From an uncultured Peptococcaceae bacterium (GTDB taxonomy: Bacteria; Bacillota; Peptococcia; Peptococcales; Peptococcaceae), in NCBI GenBank assembly GCA_949743265.1, contig CATJSX010000079.1:1-64000 (forward strand): DNA of 64,000 nucleotides, given 5' to 3'. Below are positions 36,063 through 44,348 of the stretch, one piece after another (the stretch's first letter is position 1; every line of letters begins with the position of its first letter). Position numbers and translations under genes: made by a program. The notes beneath the pieces are model-generated. The model saw only the letters and a list, made by a program, of their open reading frames with translations, did not search any database and was not told the origin of the DNA.

Positions 36063-36228
36063 TCTATAATTCCTCCTTACAAAATAAAGGAGACAGTATC
36101 CCTCTAGTTTGTCAAGAAATTCTAATCATAATCGTTTGATATTCTAAAGCGCTCTATCACGACAAGACCTCTTTTTTCAAACACTGCTTTTTGCTAACAA
36201 ACATAGAATAATATTGTCTCCGCAAAAA

Positions 36229-37053
36229 TCATTGTTCTATTCCCAAAATCTTAGCCGCATTCTGATACAAAACATGATCCAACGCTTCCTCTGTCAAAGG
36301 CAGCGATTGATACATAGCAACAGCTTCTTGCGGATTATATGCCGGATAAGCTGTGCCAAATAAAATTTTATTTTTTAGCGTATAATTGGCGGCAACAACA
36401 TAATCCATATACCCCGGCTGAGTAGGCAACATATACACATCAGGCGACAAAAAAACTTTTTCCCGCTGATAAGCGACATGCATTATTTCCGTCGTATAAG
36501 GCCAGCCGCCATGGCCGCAAACAATACGCAAGTTTGGAAACAATAGCGCCACTCGGTCAAGATAAACGGGATTGTAATATTCCAGCTTGGCACAAAATAA
36601 GCCACCGAAAGTCAAATTTAATGTAATATCATTCTGCTGACATTTTTCATAAATAGGATACAGGCGCTCATCATCAGCAGCCATAGGCTCTTTCAAAAAA
36701 AATTGTCCCGGTTCCATAACCACACCGTACAGCGGACCATGAATAACATACTGGTCTATATCGTTCAACGCTTTTTCCATTTCAAAAGGATCACAATGTA
36801 TAAACCCATAAAATTTATTGGGGTATAAATTTTGCAGCTGTACCAAATATTCAGGATTTTGACCCAAACGCTGTGGCGTCATAGCAGCCACTATACCTGC
36901 TTCGTCCATATCTTCCAATAAATAGTCGACATTCCATTCAGTAACTGCACGGGGTTTAACCGCTTTCTTAGTAATGCTGCCCTGTGTGTAAAGATAAGAT
37001 TCTTTCCAATCACCAAAAGGCGGTCGCATTCGCCAATCAATTGCTCTCGTCAT
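36229..37053 (-). CDS. Amidohydrolase_2-family protein lacking the HxH metal motif (A)
   Basis: About 274 aa, paralogous to the protein at 32271. The N-terminus reads AIDWRMRPPFGDW where the family has DxHxH. CGHGGWPYTTEIMHVAY retains the His of the fourth strand, and FGTAYPAYNP replaces the usual SDYP. The start at ATG 37053 is preferred over the in-frame ATG at 37113 because a GGAAGGAAG site precedes it and the family begins there. It is the first gene of the cluster, 166 bp upstream of the first permease, and probably has its own promoter in the 37054-37411 gap. Confidence 0.85.
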   Translation of the reverse strand: MTRAIDWRMRPPFGDWKESYLYTQGSITKKAVKPRAVTEWNVDYLLEDMDEAGIVAAMTPQRLGQNPEYLVQLQNLYPNKFYGFIHCDPFEMEKALNDIDQYVIHGPLYGVVMEPGQFFLKEPMAADDERLYPIYEKCQQNDITLNLTFGGLFCAKLEYYNPVYLDRVALLFPNLRIVCGHGGWPYTTEIMHVAYQREKVFLSPDVYMLPTQPGYMDYVVAANYTLKNKILFGTAYPAYNPQEAVAMYQSLPLTEEALDHVLYQNAAKILGIEQ

Positions 37054-37113
37054 AATATTTATCTTCCTTCCTATTGCTCTTTTTACTCTAAAGTATTGCT
37101 TATGAATGCGCAT

Positions 37114-37411
37114 TCATCTTTTCAAAACCAATTATATCGTTAAAGATAAATAATTTGAATCAGATAATTCGAACGACAGATTTTATAACTATAAGCATTT
37201 TTGTACAACAGTTTACTACCTATCAAAACAAACTATATTATCTGCACATTCGACATATTTTCCAACGGCATTGAGTTAGCAATACAAGCAACCGATTTTA
37301 TCAGACGAATTTTGATAAAATATTTGGCAAAAACAGGTTTTTCATTGCTTTTTAGCACAACAACGGCTAAAATAAAATTATATCGCACGAATTAAGGGGT
37401 GTTAGTAGCCT
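37114..37411. other. Divergent intergenic region
   Basis: This 298-bp AT-rich stretch lies between the minus-strand amidohydrolase and plus-strand xpaC. It must hold promoters for both. No gene, RNA or strong repeat is supported; the boxes are too AT-rich to choose one confidently. Confidence 0.4.
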
Positions 37412-38362
37412 ATGGCTTTCCATCAGGATTATCAGCGCAAATACAGGCCAACATGGCAAAATTTTAAAGGTACAGTGTGGAGTTATTTTTTAAGCGCTTC
37501 TGGTTTTTTGATCACGCTGCCCTCAGTCGTTTATTTGGTCAGCACAACGGCAGAATATATGCCGCTGATCATCGAACAAGGAACAACTGCCTTAATCGGT
37601 GCTAGCTCTCATTTTATTTTCAGCGGTTTTTCTGCCATTTTAGGCACTACATTTTTGTACAAAGGCGCTAAACTAAGAGCACGAATGCGTCGCTTCAAAC
37701 GTTATCGCCTGCTTTTAGACGATCAAAGTCAATACGCCATAAGCGATATTGCACAAATTGTAGATCGTTCGCCCAATTTTGTCGCCAAAGATTTACAAAA
37801 GATGATTGGCGACGATTTATTTACCGATGTTTATCTTGATAAAAGCAGCGGTACCATTTTTATCGGCAAACAAAATTATTTGCCTATTATTCATAAAACT
37901 GCTGAAGAAATTACTGTCAATGCACAAACCGAAACAGAGCAAATTATTGATGAAGGTCGCAAACAAGTGGCGCAAATTAGAACTTTGAGCGTCAAATGTA
38001 CCGATCCCATTGTCAAAAATCACATGGCTCGTCTTGAGGAAATTTGCGATAAAATTTTTGTTTATACCGCACAGAATCCCAAAAAACTGCCGGAAATTCG
38101 CCGGTTTTTGAATTTTTATTTGCCAACAACGGTCAAACTATTGACTGCTTATGAAAAATTTCAATGGCAAAATGTACAAGGAGACAATCTTTCATCAGCA
38201 ATTAACAGTATTGAAAACGTTTTGCAAACTATCGTTATAGCTTTTGAGAAACTTTTGGACGATTTATTCAGCGATGAAGTTTTGGACATCAGCACCGATA
38301 TAGCAGTACTGGAAAACATGCTTGAACAGGAAGGATTGACTGATGGAGATTTTAAAGTATGA
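37412..38362 (+). CDS. xpaC: XpaC-like protein (5-bromo-4-chloroindolyl phosphate hydrolysis family)
   Basis: The 316-aa protein has two N-terminal membrane segments (YFLSASGFLITLPSVVYLV; FIFSGFSAILGTTFLYKG), a winged-helix-like middle (YAISDIAQIVDRSPNFVAKDLQKMI) and a long helical C-terminus. The layout and pairing with telA match the XpaC family. The name comes from an indirect phenotype, so the molecular role is uncertain; membrane stress and tellurite-resistance modules are the usual context. The telA start lies 34 bp after its stop. Confidence 0.85.
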   Translation: MAFHQDYQRKYRPTWQNFKGTVWSYFLSASGFLITLPSVVYLVSTTAEYMPLIIEQGTTALIGASSHFIFSGFSAILGTTFLYKGAKLRARMRRFKRYRLLLDDQSQYAISDIAQIVDRSPNFVAKDLQKMIGDDLFTDVYLDKSSGTIFIGKQNYLPIIHKTAEEITVNAQTETEQIIDEGRKQVAQIRTLSVKCTDPIVKNHMARLEEICDKIFVYTAQNPKKLPEIRRFLNFYLPTTVKLLTAYEKFQWQNVQGDNLSSAINSIENVLQTIVIAFEKLLDDLFSDEVLDISTDIAVLENMLEQEGLTDGDFKV

Positions 38363-38396
38363 TAGCATATTTCTTTTAAGGAGAGGACTTATTGCG

Positions 38397-39524
38397 ATGA
38401 ATCAAGAAAAATTTGATTTTACCCAACCGCCAACACTGACACTGGAACCTTTTGAGGAAGAAACCACGTCTCTTTTATCCGACCAAGAAGACCCTGCGGA
38501 AAATCTTTTAAGTGAAAGTGAAAAACAAATGATAGCGGATTTTGCCGCTAAAATTGATCTAACCAATTCCAATATGATTTTACAGTACGGTGCGGCTGCT
38601 CAGAAAAAAATTGCCGGTTTTTCCGAAAACGCCTTGAATAATGTGCGTACCAAAGATTTGGGTGAAATCGGCAATATGCTTACTACTTTAGTCAATGAAT
38701 TGAAAGGTTTCAATGCTGACGAAGAAGAAAAAGGTTTGCTCGGTTTCTTCAAAAAAAGCGGCAGTAAATTATCTTCGCTTAAAACGAAATATGATAAAGC
38801 CGAAAGCAACGTAGCAAAAATTGTTGACGTTTTGGAAGCTCATCAAGTACAGTTGTTAAAAGATGTCGCTATGTTAGACAAATTATATCAACTCAATCTC
38901 AACTATTTTAAAGAATTATCTATGTACATTTTAGCCGGTCAGCAAAAATTGGCAGCTGTTCGCGCTAATGAATTGTCCGCTTTGAGCCAAAAAGCGCTGA
39001 CCAGCAACTTGCCGGAAGACGCGCAGGCGGCCAACGATTTAGCCGCTTTATGCGATCGTTTTGAAAAGAAACTTCACGATTTGACATTGACGCGAATGAT
39101 CTCTGTACAAATGGCGCCGCAAATTCGATTAGTGCAAAATAACGATACCATCATGGCTGAAAAAATTCAGTCAGCTTTGGTTAACACCATTCCTTTGTGG
39201 AAAAGTCAGATGGTATTAGCCTTAGGTCTGGCTCACTCGCAACAAGCCATTGAAGCGCAACAAAGCGTCGACGATGTTACTAATGCTTTATTGAAAAAAA
39301 ATGCAGATGCTTTGAAAATGGCTACCATCGAAACAGCCAAAGCTGCCGAAAAAGGTATCGTTGATATTAGTACCATAAAATATACTAACGATGCACTAAT
39401 TAGTACATTGGACGAAGTCGTCAAAATTCAAGAAGAAGGTCGCGCCAAACGTCAGCAAGCGGAAATCGAATTGGGACGTTTAGAAGATCAGCTAAAAAGC
39501 ACCTTATTGCAAAATAGAAAATAA
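38397..39524 (+). CDS. telA: Toxic anion resistance protein TelA
   Basis: About 375 aa, cytoplasmic, almost all helical (coiled-coil rich), with family features such as IDLTNSNMILQYGAAAQKKI, GLLGFFKKSGSKL, LLKDVAMLDKLYQLN and MISVQMAPQIRLVQNN. ATG 38397, preceded by GGAGAGG, is the correct start; an in-frame ATG at 38343 lies inside xpaC. TelA proteins accompany XpaC and are linked to tellurite and cell-envelope stress. The mechanism is unknown. Confidence 0.92.
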   Translation: MNQEKFDFTQPPTLTLEPFEEETTSLLSDQEDPAENLLSESEKQMIADFAAKIDLTNSNMILQYGAAAQKKIAGFSENALNNVRTKDLGEIGNMLTTLVNELKGFNADEEEKGLLGFFKKSGSKLSSLKTKYDKAESNVAKIVDVLEAHQVQLLKDVAMLDKLYQLNLNYFKELSMYILAGQQKLAAVRANELSALSQKALTSNLPEDAQAANDLAALCDRFEKKLHDLTLTRMISVQMAPQIRLVQNNDTIMAEKIQSALVNTIPLWKSQMVLALGLAHSQQAIEAQQSVDDVTNALLKKNADALKMATIETAKAAEKGIVDISTIKYTNDALISTLDEVVKIQEEGRAKRQQAEIELGRLEDQLKSTLLQNRK

Positions 39525-39527
39525 CAG

Positions 39528-39574
39528 ATAACAAATAACGCTTCATCGAATTTCGACGAAGCGTTATTTGTTAT
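39528..39574. terminator. Bidirectional terminator
   Basis: ATAACAAATAACGCTTC (39528-39544) and GAAGCGTTATTTGTTAT (39558-39574) are perfect 17-base arms. It serves telA and the convergent MFS gene. Confidence 0.85.
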
Positions 39575-39586
39575 TAAAACAATCAT

Positions 39587-40729
39587 TTATGTTTTGTTCG
39601 ACGAAATCGTCAAAAAAATGCTGCTAACAGCGAAAACAGCTATAATCACGCCAAAAGCAATATATGCTCTTTCTACACTGCCAGTAAAAGTGGCTATCAT
39701 CGCTTGATAGTATGGTGAAACAAACTGCCCCAGATAGATCATCCCTGTAAAAACTGCCGCCCCAAAAGCAACTTGCTCAAAAGGCAATGTTTCGGTAATT
39801 CTCATCGTTACGATTATGGGATAAACAGCAGCCATTATAGAAACAATACAGTAGCTGACAAGCAACATCGGATAATTATAGGGAAAAGCATACAATACGA
39901 AACCAGCAGCCCCAATGAATAGAACGACAGCCGTCAGCCACTGCGCCAAAAATTTGCGCACTACCGGAAAACTCAAACTAGCTGCTGCTATGCTTAACGT
40001 TCCAATACTAGACGTCAATCCTGCTTCAGTAACGCCGCCTAATTGATGAGATTTCACATAAAAAGAAATGGTCGCCGGCATAATATAATATTGCACGTAA
40101 ACAAAAAAGACCACTATATAGCCAAAAATTAACTGTGACGGCAAAGACAGCCCCGCTTTCTTTTGCTTTTCCAAAGCATCAGAACGAATGGATTGTTTTT
40201 GTTCCAAAGGAATAAAACAGTAACAACAGAGCAACACAATGATAAAAATTCCATACAACATAAACGCTCGACGCCAACTCATTTGTACCATGGCAATAGT
40301 TGTAAAAAGCCCCGCTGAAAGCAAACCGCCTATAGCTGTATTAAGCCCTAACAACACTGCTCGTTCCTTTTCGGGATATTGTGCAAAATAAGCCATTTGA
40401 ATAGGCATACCCAAACCCATACCAAATCCCAAAATACCACGAGAGAGCAATATAAGATAAAAATTACTCAAAAATGCCGGCAACATTCCGCCTGCAATCG
40501 TGAGTACAAGCCCTGATAATAAAATCAGCTTGTGCCGAACTCTATTGCTTAATAGAGAGCTGGCAAAAAGCCCTATTAACAAGGTTGCCGCCGGCATGGT
40601 CACAACTTGAGCCACAAGTGTTTCACTAATCTGTGGGAAATCTGCGGCGAAATCTGTCATGACTGGCGAAATCAAACCTAAGCCGATAATATTGATAACG
40701 CCGTATAAAATTAACGTTACTTTTTTCAT
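39587..40729 (-). CDS. MFS transporter
   Basis: The 380-aa transporter has 12 hydrophobic segments. The region after TM2 reads LLSNRVRHKLILLSG, close to the MFS motif A position, and LSRGILGFGMGLGMPI is typical of TM4-5. The start is ATG 40729 (MKKVTLILYGVIN), because GGAGG lies 8 bp upstream; a longer frame begins within that ribosome-binding site. Drug/organic-solute:H+ antiport is likely, substrate unknown. Monocistronic. Confidence 0.88.
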   Translation of the reverse strand: MKKVTLILYGVINIIGLGLISPVMTDFAADFPQISETLVAQVVTMPAATLLIGLFASSLLSNRVRHKLILLSGLVLTIAGGMLPAFLSNFYLILLSRGILGFGMGLGMPIQMAYFAQYPEKERAVLLGLNTAIGGLLSAGLFTTIAMVQMSWRRAFMLYGIFIIVLLCCYCFIPLEQKQSIRSDALEKQKKAGLSLPSQLIFGYIVVFFVYVQYYIMPATISFYVKSHQLGGVTEAGLTSSIGTLSIAAASLSFPVVRKFLAQWLTAVVLFIGAAGFVLYAFPYNYPMLLVSYCIVSIMAAVYPIIVTMRITETLPFEQVAFGAAVFTGMIYLGQFVSPYYQAMIATFTGSVERAYIAFGVIIAVFAVSSIFLTISSNKT

Positions 40730-40970
40730 CAAGCATTCCTCCATTCTGTAAGCTACTGTTATCAGCCAACATTAGTATAACACTTATGATGAAAATTAAA
40801 CTGTCACCTGAAATTAAGGCATATAAAAAAATACTCAAACCACCAAATAAAGTATCTATAGCTATCGTTGGAAACTTCATCTGCAAAACTTTAATATCAT
40901 TATAAGCAACAACTGATTGATAAACTGCTGAATCATCAATAACCTTTTGCGTCAATTTCATAAATTTTAG

Positions 40971-40999
40971 TTGATTTTTTTGTGGTAATCTTGTATAAT
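40971..40999 (+). promoter_or_regulatory. Promoter of tRNA-Lys
   Basis: TTGATT (40971-40976), 17-bp spacer, TATAAT (40994-40999). The tRNA begins 16 bp later. Confidence 0.75.
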
Positions 41000-41014
41000 A
41001 ATATAAGTCGTTGA

Positions 41015-41087
41015 GGATTATTAGCTCAGTTGGTAGAGCACCTGACTCTTAATCAGGGTGTCCAGGGTTCGAACCCCTGATGATCCA
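41015..41087 (+). tRNA. tRNA-Lys (anticodon CTT)
   Basis: Cloverleaf: acceptor GGATTAT/ATGATCC, D arm TAGCTCAGTTGGTAGAGCA, anticodon loop CTCTTAA giving CUU, T arm CAGGG-TTCGAAC-CCCTG. The discriminator is A, and CCA is not encoded. Confidence 0.96.
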
Positions 41088-41091
41088 TCAC

Positions 41092-41145
41092 AAAAAGAGA
41101 GAAACGCTGACAGATAAAAATTCTCGTCAGCGTTTCTCTCTTTTT
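41092..41145. terminator. Terminator after tRNA-Lys
   Basis: AAAAAGAGAGAAACGCTGAC (41092-41111) pairs with GTCAGCGTTTCTCTCTTTTT (41126-41145), perfect 20-base arms. It can also terminate agrBD from the other strand. Confidence 0.85.
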
Positions 41146-41176
41146 GATTTACTCAACATAACAACAAATTATTACA

Positions 41177-41311
41177 CTATTCTTTTCTCATTTTATCTGG
41201 CATTTTAGGCTGATAATATTCAAATAAGCAAGCCCCATTTGATGCTAAAGTCCCTACAAAAAGCGTAACAGCTGCCAATGCTGAAAAAATTTGTGCTTTA
41301 AATTTCTTCAT
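41177..41311 (-). CDS. agrD: AgrD-type cyclic lactone autoinducer precursor peptide
   Basis: The 44-aa peptide has three parts: an amphipathic/hydrophobic N-terminal leader (MKKFKAQIFSALAAVTLFVG), a core TLASNGACLFEYYQPKMP with one Cys, and a charged tail DKMRKE. The Cys followed by an aromatic residue and the PxxP-like charged tail match clostridial AgrD precursors; the thiolactone ring is probably Cys28-Tyr32 (CLFEY). GGAGGTGAG lies 7 bp before the ATG. It directly follows agrB (56 bp). AgrB should cut at the tail and form the ring. Confidence 0.88.
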   Translation of the reverse strand: MKKFKAQIFSALAAVTLFVGTLASNGACLFEYYQPKMPDKMRKE

Positions 41312-41367
41312 CCGACTCACCTCCTTCCAAGATTCAATAGCTTATTTTAATTTCATCATAATGATGA

Positions 41368-41994
41368 TTAAAAATCTTTCTCCATTATTACACTGTGATC
41401 AGTTTTCGGCTTGTTCTGTGCTTTGAATTTGTTCTGTCCTACAGCAACAACCAAGGAAATACTCGCTTGCAAAACGCCAAAACTTAAACAAACTAAAAAT
41501 CTATACTTCCCTAAGGCTAACCCTATACTCAATATAATGCTGACCAGCAAAATAGCCAGCAAACTGCCTTTTCTAAATTTTTTCTGTTCTTTTGCTGTAA
41601 AAGGTCTGTTTTCATGTTCAACTGGTGCAAATACAATTCCTGCCACTGCAGTTATCAGCCAGCTTATGACAGCAAATACTCCATAGCTATTTATGGGAAA
41701 TAAAAAGATAAACGTTAAAAAAATACCGTATGAAGCCATTGACACCAAAGCACACCTAAAATGAGTGCTGGCGTGATAGCCGCCAAAACAAAACCGCATC
41801 ACCATAAAAGCGCCTAAATAAACTACACTCTCCCACAATTTTCCCAAAAGTACAGCACAAATCAAAATACTCGCCCAGTAACTAACCGTTGATATAGTTA
41901 CCTCTATGCAATACTGATAAACTTCTCGCTCATCATCTGCTATAATTTTTTCTTGATATAATCGTTCAGAAAGTTTGACCGCTAATTTTTCCAT
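41368..41994 (-). CDS. agrB: AgrB, accessory gene regulator membrane endopeptidase
   Basis: The 208-aa polytopic membrane protein carries the AgrB signature CFGGYHASTHFRC, with the catalytic His and Cys (about residues 77 and 84), and several TM segments (SYWASILICAVLLGKLW; SLLAILLVSIILSIGLALG). It cleaves AgrD at its C-terminal tail and forms the thiolactone. GGGGAGG lies 8 bp before the ATG. It has its own promoter (42021-42086) separate from the agrAC transcript, which ends at a terminator. Confidence 0.94.
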   Translation of the reverse strand: MEKLAVKLSERLYQEKIIADDEREVYQYCIEVTISTVSYWASILICAVLLGKLWESVVYLGAFMVMRFCFGGYHASTHFRCALVSMASYGIFLTFIFLFPINSYGVFAVISWLITAVAGIVFAPVEHENRPFTAKEQKKFRKGSLLAILLVSIILSIGLALGKYRFLVCLSFGVLQASISLVVAVGQNKFKAQNKPKTDHSVIMEKDF

Positions 41995-42020
41995 CTATTT
42001 TGCCTCCCCGCTTGGGAAAA

Positions 42021-42086
42021 ATTGTAACATTTTTAGACAATCTGCGAAATAGTTTGAGGATAATTTACTATTCATGAGGACAATTT
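42021..42086 (-). promoter_or_regulatory. agrBD promoter with tandem AgrA/LytTR-type repeats
   Basis: On the minus strand, AAATTGTCCTCA (42086-42075) and AAATTATCCTCA (42066-42055) are direct repeats with a 20-bp period and one mismatch. Five bases downstream lies a weak -35 TTTCGC (42049-42044), then a 17-bp spacer and -10 TACAAT (42026-42021). Two in-phase direct repeats just upstream of a poor -35 are the expected site of a LytTR activator such as AgrA. Confidence 0.8.
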
Positions 42087-42110
42087 GCAAATTTAGTATT
42101 TTTTCTCATA

Positions 42111-42156
42111 AAAAACTGCCGTATAAGACAAATTTTTATCCTAAACGACAGTTTTT
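42111..42156 (-). terminator. Terminator between agrC and agrB
   Basis: AAAAACTGCCG (42111-42121) pairs with CGACAGTTTTT (42146-42156) with one mismatch. The hairpin overlaps the agrC stop and separates the agrAC transcript from agrBD. Confidence 0.7.
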
Positions 42157-43450
42157 AATCCATAGAAATGTTATTCATTGTAATGTCTAAATAAAATATC
42201 CCCTCTTCTGCTTTTAAATTCATATAACCATTATATCGCGTAACGATTTCCTGAATAGTAAGCAAACCAATACCATGCAAATCTTTTTCCGCTTTAGTCG
42301 TTTCTATTTTGCCATCAACAATTTTAACTGGATTCACAACAGGATTGCTGATTTGCAGATCAATGTGATTTTCATTAGCCATCAAAGAAACCCTGATAAC
42401 AGCATTTCCTATACCGCTTGCTGCTTCTATAGCATTTTCCAACGCATCTGCCAACAAAACAGCAAGATCAATATCATTAACCTTTATCTCCCCTACTAAT
42501 GTCGTTATCACCATTTTAATTTTTAATGAAGCCGCTTTTTGCTTTTTCTCATTTAAGACGATATCTATCGCCAGATTTTGCGTCAAAGGAACTTCTACTG
42601 TTATAAAATTTCCTATCATCTTTTCAATGTAAGCTATGGCATCTGTTAATTTTTCTTCCTGAAGATAGCCTTTGAGCGCTAACAAAATATGTTTCAATTC
42701 ATGCCTTAAGACATTGGTTTGCTGCTTTTCTTCTATAATGCTGGCATAATATTTCTCTTGACTTTTTTGCGCATTTTGAAAAACAGCAAATCTTCTTTTG
42801 GTCACTTCATTATCCACTTGAGCTTCAAAAAGGTAAAAAATGATAATATTCGCCAAAATTAAAACACAAACTGTCATAAATGAACTCATATACTCTTTAG
42901 GATTATCCACTAAATAACTTGCCATCATCAATCGATTAAAACTCAAAACAGTTGCAAAAGGAAAAACCATTAACATGACTAAAGTTTTGGTTGCAATCTC
43001 AGCTTGATTAAACTTGCGGAAGAGTAATATTTTAATTAGTATTAGCGTTAAAAATTTTGATAAAATCGTACCACGAATTTGATCAATGGTTAATCGTGCA
43101 TTAAAAGACGCTAGATCTCCATAACAAAATACAGAAAAAGATTTTATAGCGACTTCTGCACCAACACCTATAACCATAAAAATTACCAGCACAAACAATT
43201 TCAGCGTTATTTTTCCTGTAAACAAGACTAGCGGAATCAGCGATAAAATCACAAAATTGCCAAACAACAGCCAATGTTTATTGGGTACAATTGTGTTTAA
43301 AGTCAGCCCTAAGATTCCAATCAACACCAGCACCAAAAACACACTAACTTTACTATACTTTTTGCGTTCCAAATTCAGTATACAAAACCAATACAAAGTG
43401 ATAACTTCCATCACAACAGAAAATACTTTCATAGAGATTTCTATGGTCAT
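42155..43450 (-). CDS. agrC: AgrC-type GHKL sensor histidine kinase
   Basis: The 431-aa protein has six or seven N-terminal TM helices (residues 1-215), the usual receptor domain for the autoinducing peptide, then a dimerisation helix with the phospho-acceptor His in LRHELKHILLALKGYL (about residue 250). The GHKL ATPase has N-box LADALENAIEAA and a G-box with HGIGLLTIQEI. The ATG overlaps the agrA stop by one base. It should sense the product of agrD/agrB and phosphorylate the response regulator encoded upstream. Confidence 0.92.
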   Translation of the reverse strand: MTIEISMKVFSVVMEVITLYWFCILNLERKKYSKVSVFLVLVLIGILGLTLNTIVPNKHWLLFGNFVILSLIPLVLFTGKITLKLFVLVIFMVIGVGAEVAIKSFSVFCYGDLASFNARLTIDQIRGTILSKFLTLILIKILLFRKFNQAEIATKTLVMLMVFPFATVLSFNRLMMASYLVDNPKEYMSSFMTVCVLILANIIIFYLFEAQVDNEVTKRRFAVFQNAQKSQEKYYASIIEEKQQTNVLRHELKHILLALKGYLQEEKLTDAIAYIEKMIGNFITVEVPLTQNLAIDIVLNEKKQKAASLKIKMVITTLVGEIKVNDIDLAVLLADALENAIEAASGIGNAVIRVSLMANENHIDLQISNPVVNPVKIVDGKIETTKAEKDLHGIGLLTIQEIVTRYNGYMNLKAEEGIFYLDITMNNISMD

Positions 43451-44184
43451 TATCTATAACCCCTTCGATAATTATAAAATAATTCATTAACGATATCCCA
43501 TTTATCTCTGCTGATTGGTATTTGTGCTCTGAATTTATCATCTTCCAACAAAGCCCAATACTTATAATCTTTTTCTTGATATAATCGCAGAACATACTGC
43601 AAATTAACTATATAACTCCGCTGACAGCGACAAAAACTCCGACAATCTTTGAGTTGTTTTTCTATTTTATGGAGAGCCATTTTCCAGCGGAAAGGCTCCG
43701 GCGATAACCGATGATAGATCTCAGTATAGTTCCTTTCACTGGCAATATAATAAATATCCTGAACGCGCAAGGCAATATGTTCATGAATTTTCCCTAAAAA
43801 TTGGTCATTAAAAACCATATAATTGTTCCATTCATATTTTGTTTCGCATTGTCGTAATACTTTATTGATTTCCTTTTCTTGAATCGGTTTTTGCAAAAAC
43901 CCCATAATTTCTATTGGAATCGCTTCATAAACTTTATTGGCGTGATTAGTAACAAACACGATCATAATATTTCGGTCTTTTTGCCTTATTTTTATTGCTG
44001 CTTCCAAACCGGTTATCCCGCCGGGAATTTCAATATCCAAAAATAACAAATCAAAATGAATCTCTGCTTGAAGTAACTCTTCCATCGTTTTATACGTATA
44101 AATTTGATGCCTAGCGTCTTCTAATAAAATATTTTCTATCTCTTTTCTGTCACAGTCTAAATCATCACAAACAGCGATATTCAT
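43450..44184 (-). CDS. agrA: AgrA-type LytTR response regulator
   Basis: About 244 aa. The receiver has the acidic pair CDDLD, phospho-acceptor Asp in LLFLDIEIPGG (about 51) and conserved Lys in FLQKP. The C-terminal LytTR DNA-binding domain includes VQDIYYIASERNYTEIYHR and FCRCQRSYIVNLQYV. ATG 44184 (MNIAVCDD) is preferred because GAGAGG lies 9 bp upstream; an ATG three codons earlier lacks a site. A plain promoter (TTTAGT-17-TATAAT, 44334-44306) drives it. Predicted targets are the tandem repeats at 42055-42086 and 47659-47690. Confidence 0.93.
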   Translation of the reverse strand: MNIAVCDDLDCDRKEIENILLEDARHQIYTYKTMEELLQAEIHFDLLFLDIEIPGGITGLEAAIKIRQKDRNIMIVFVTNHANKVYEAIPIEIMGFLQKPIQEKEINKVLRQCETKYEWNNYMVFNDQFLGKIHEHIALRVQDIYYIASERNYTEIYHRLSPEPFRWKMALHKIEKQLKDCRSFCRCQRSYIVNLQYVLRLYQEKDYKYWALLEDDKFRAQIPISRDKWDIVNELFYNYRRGYR

Positions 44185-44305
44185 TTTGTACATCCTCTCT
44201 TGACCTTCATTTTACATGCTTGCTGAACAGGGATTAAAAGCTACTGCTATCCCTCTAAATATTTTCCTTTTTTGTGTTTCTCAAAATCATTCATCTTCTT
44301 TTATT

Positions 44306-44334
44306 ATTATAGCTTATCTTTCAATCATACTAAA
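44306..44334 (-). promoter_or_regulatory. Promoter of agrAC
   Basis: -35 TTTAGT (44334-44329), 17-bp spacer, -10 TATAAT (44311-44306). No AgrA-type repeat lies upstream, so agrAC is probably not autoinduced. Confidence 0.5.
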
Positions 44335-44348
44335 GTAAAATATCGCCT

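Noticed and set aside
40626-40961. Minus-strand open frame overlapping the MFS gene start
   Set aside because: The first about 65 codons have a plausible hydrophobic segment, but there is no ribosome-binding site, the frame overlaps the MFS gene by about 100 bp, and it sits by the tRNA promoter. Not supported as a gene.
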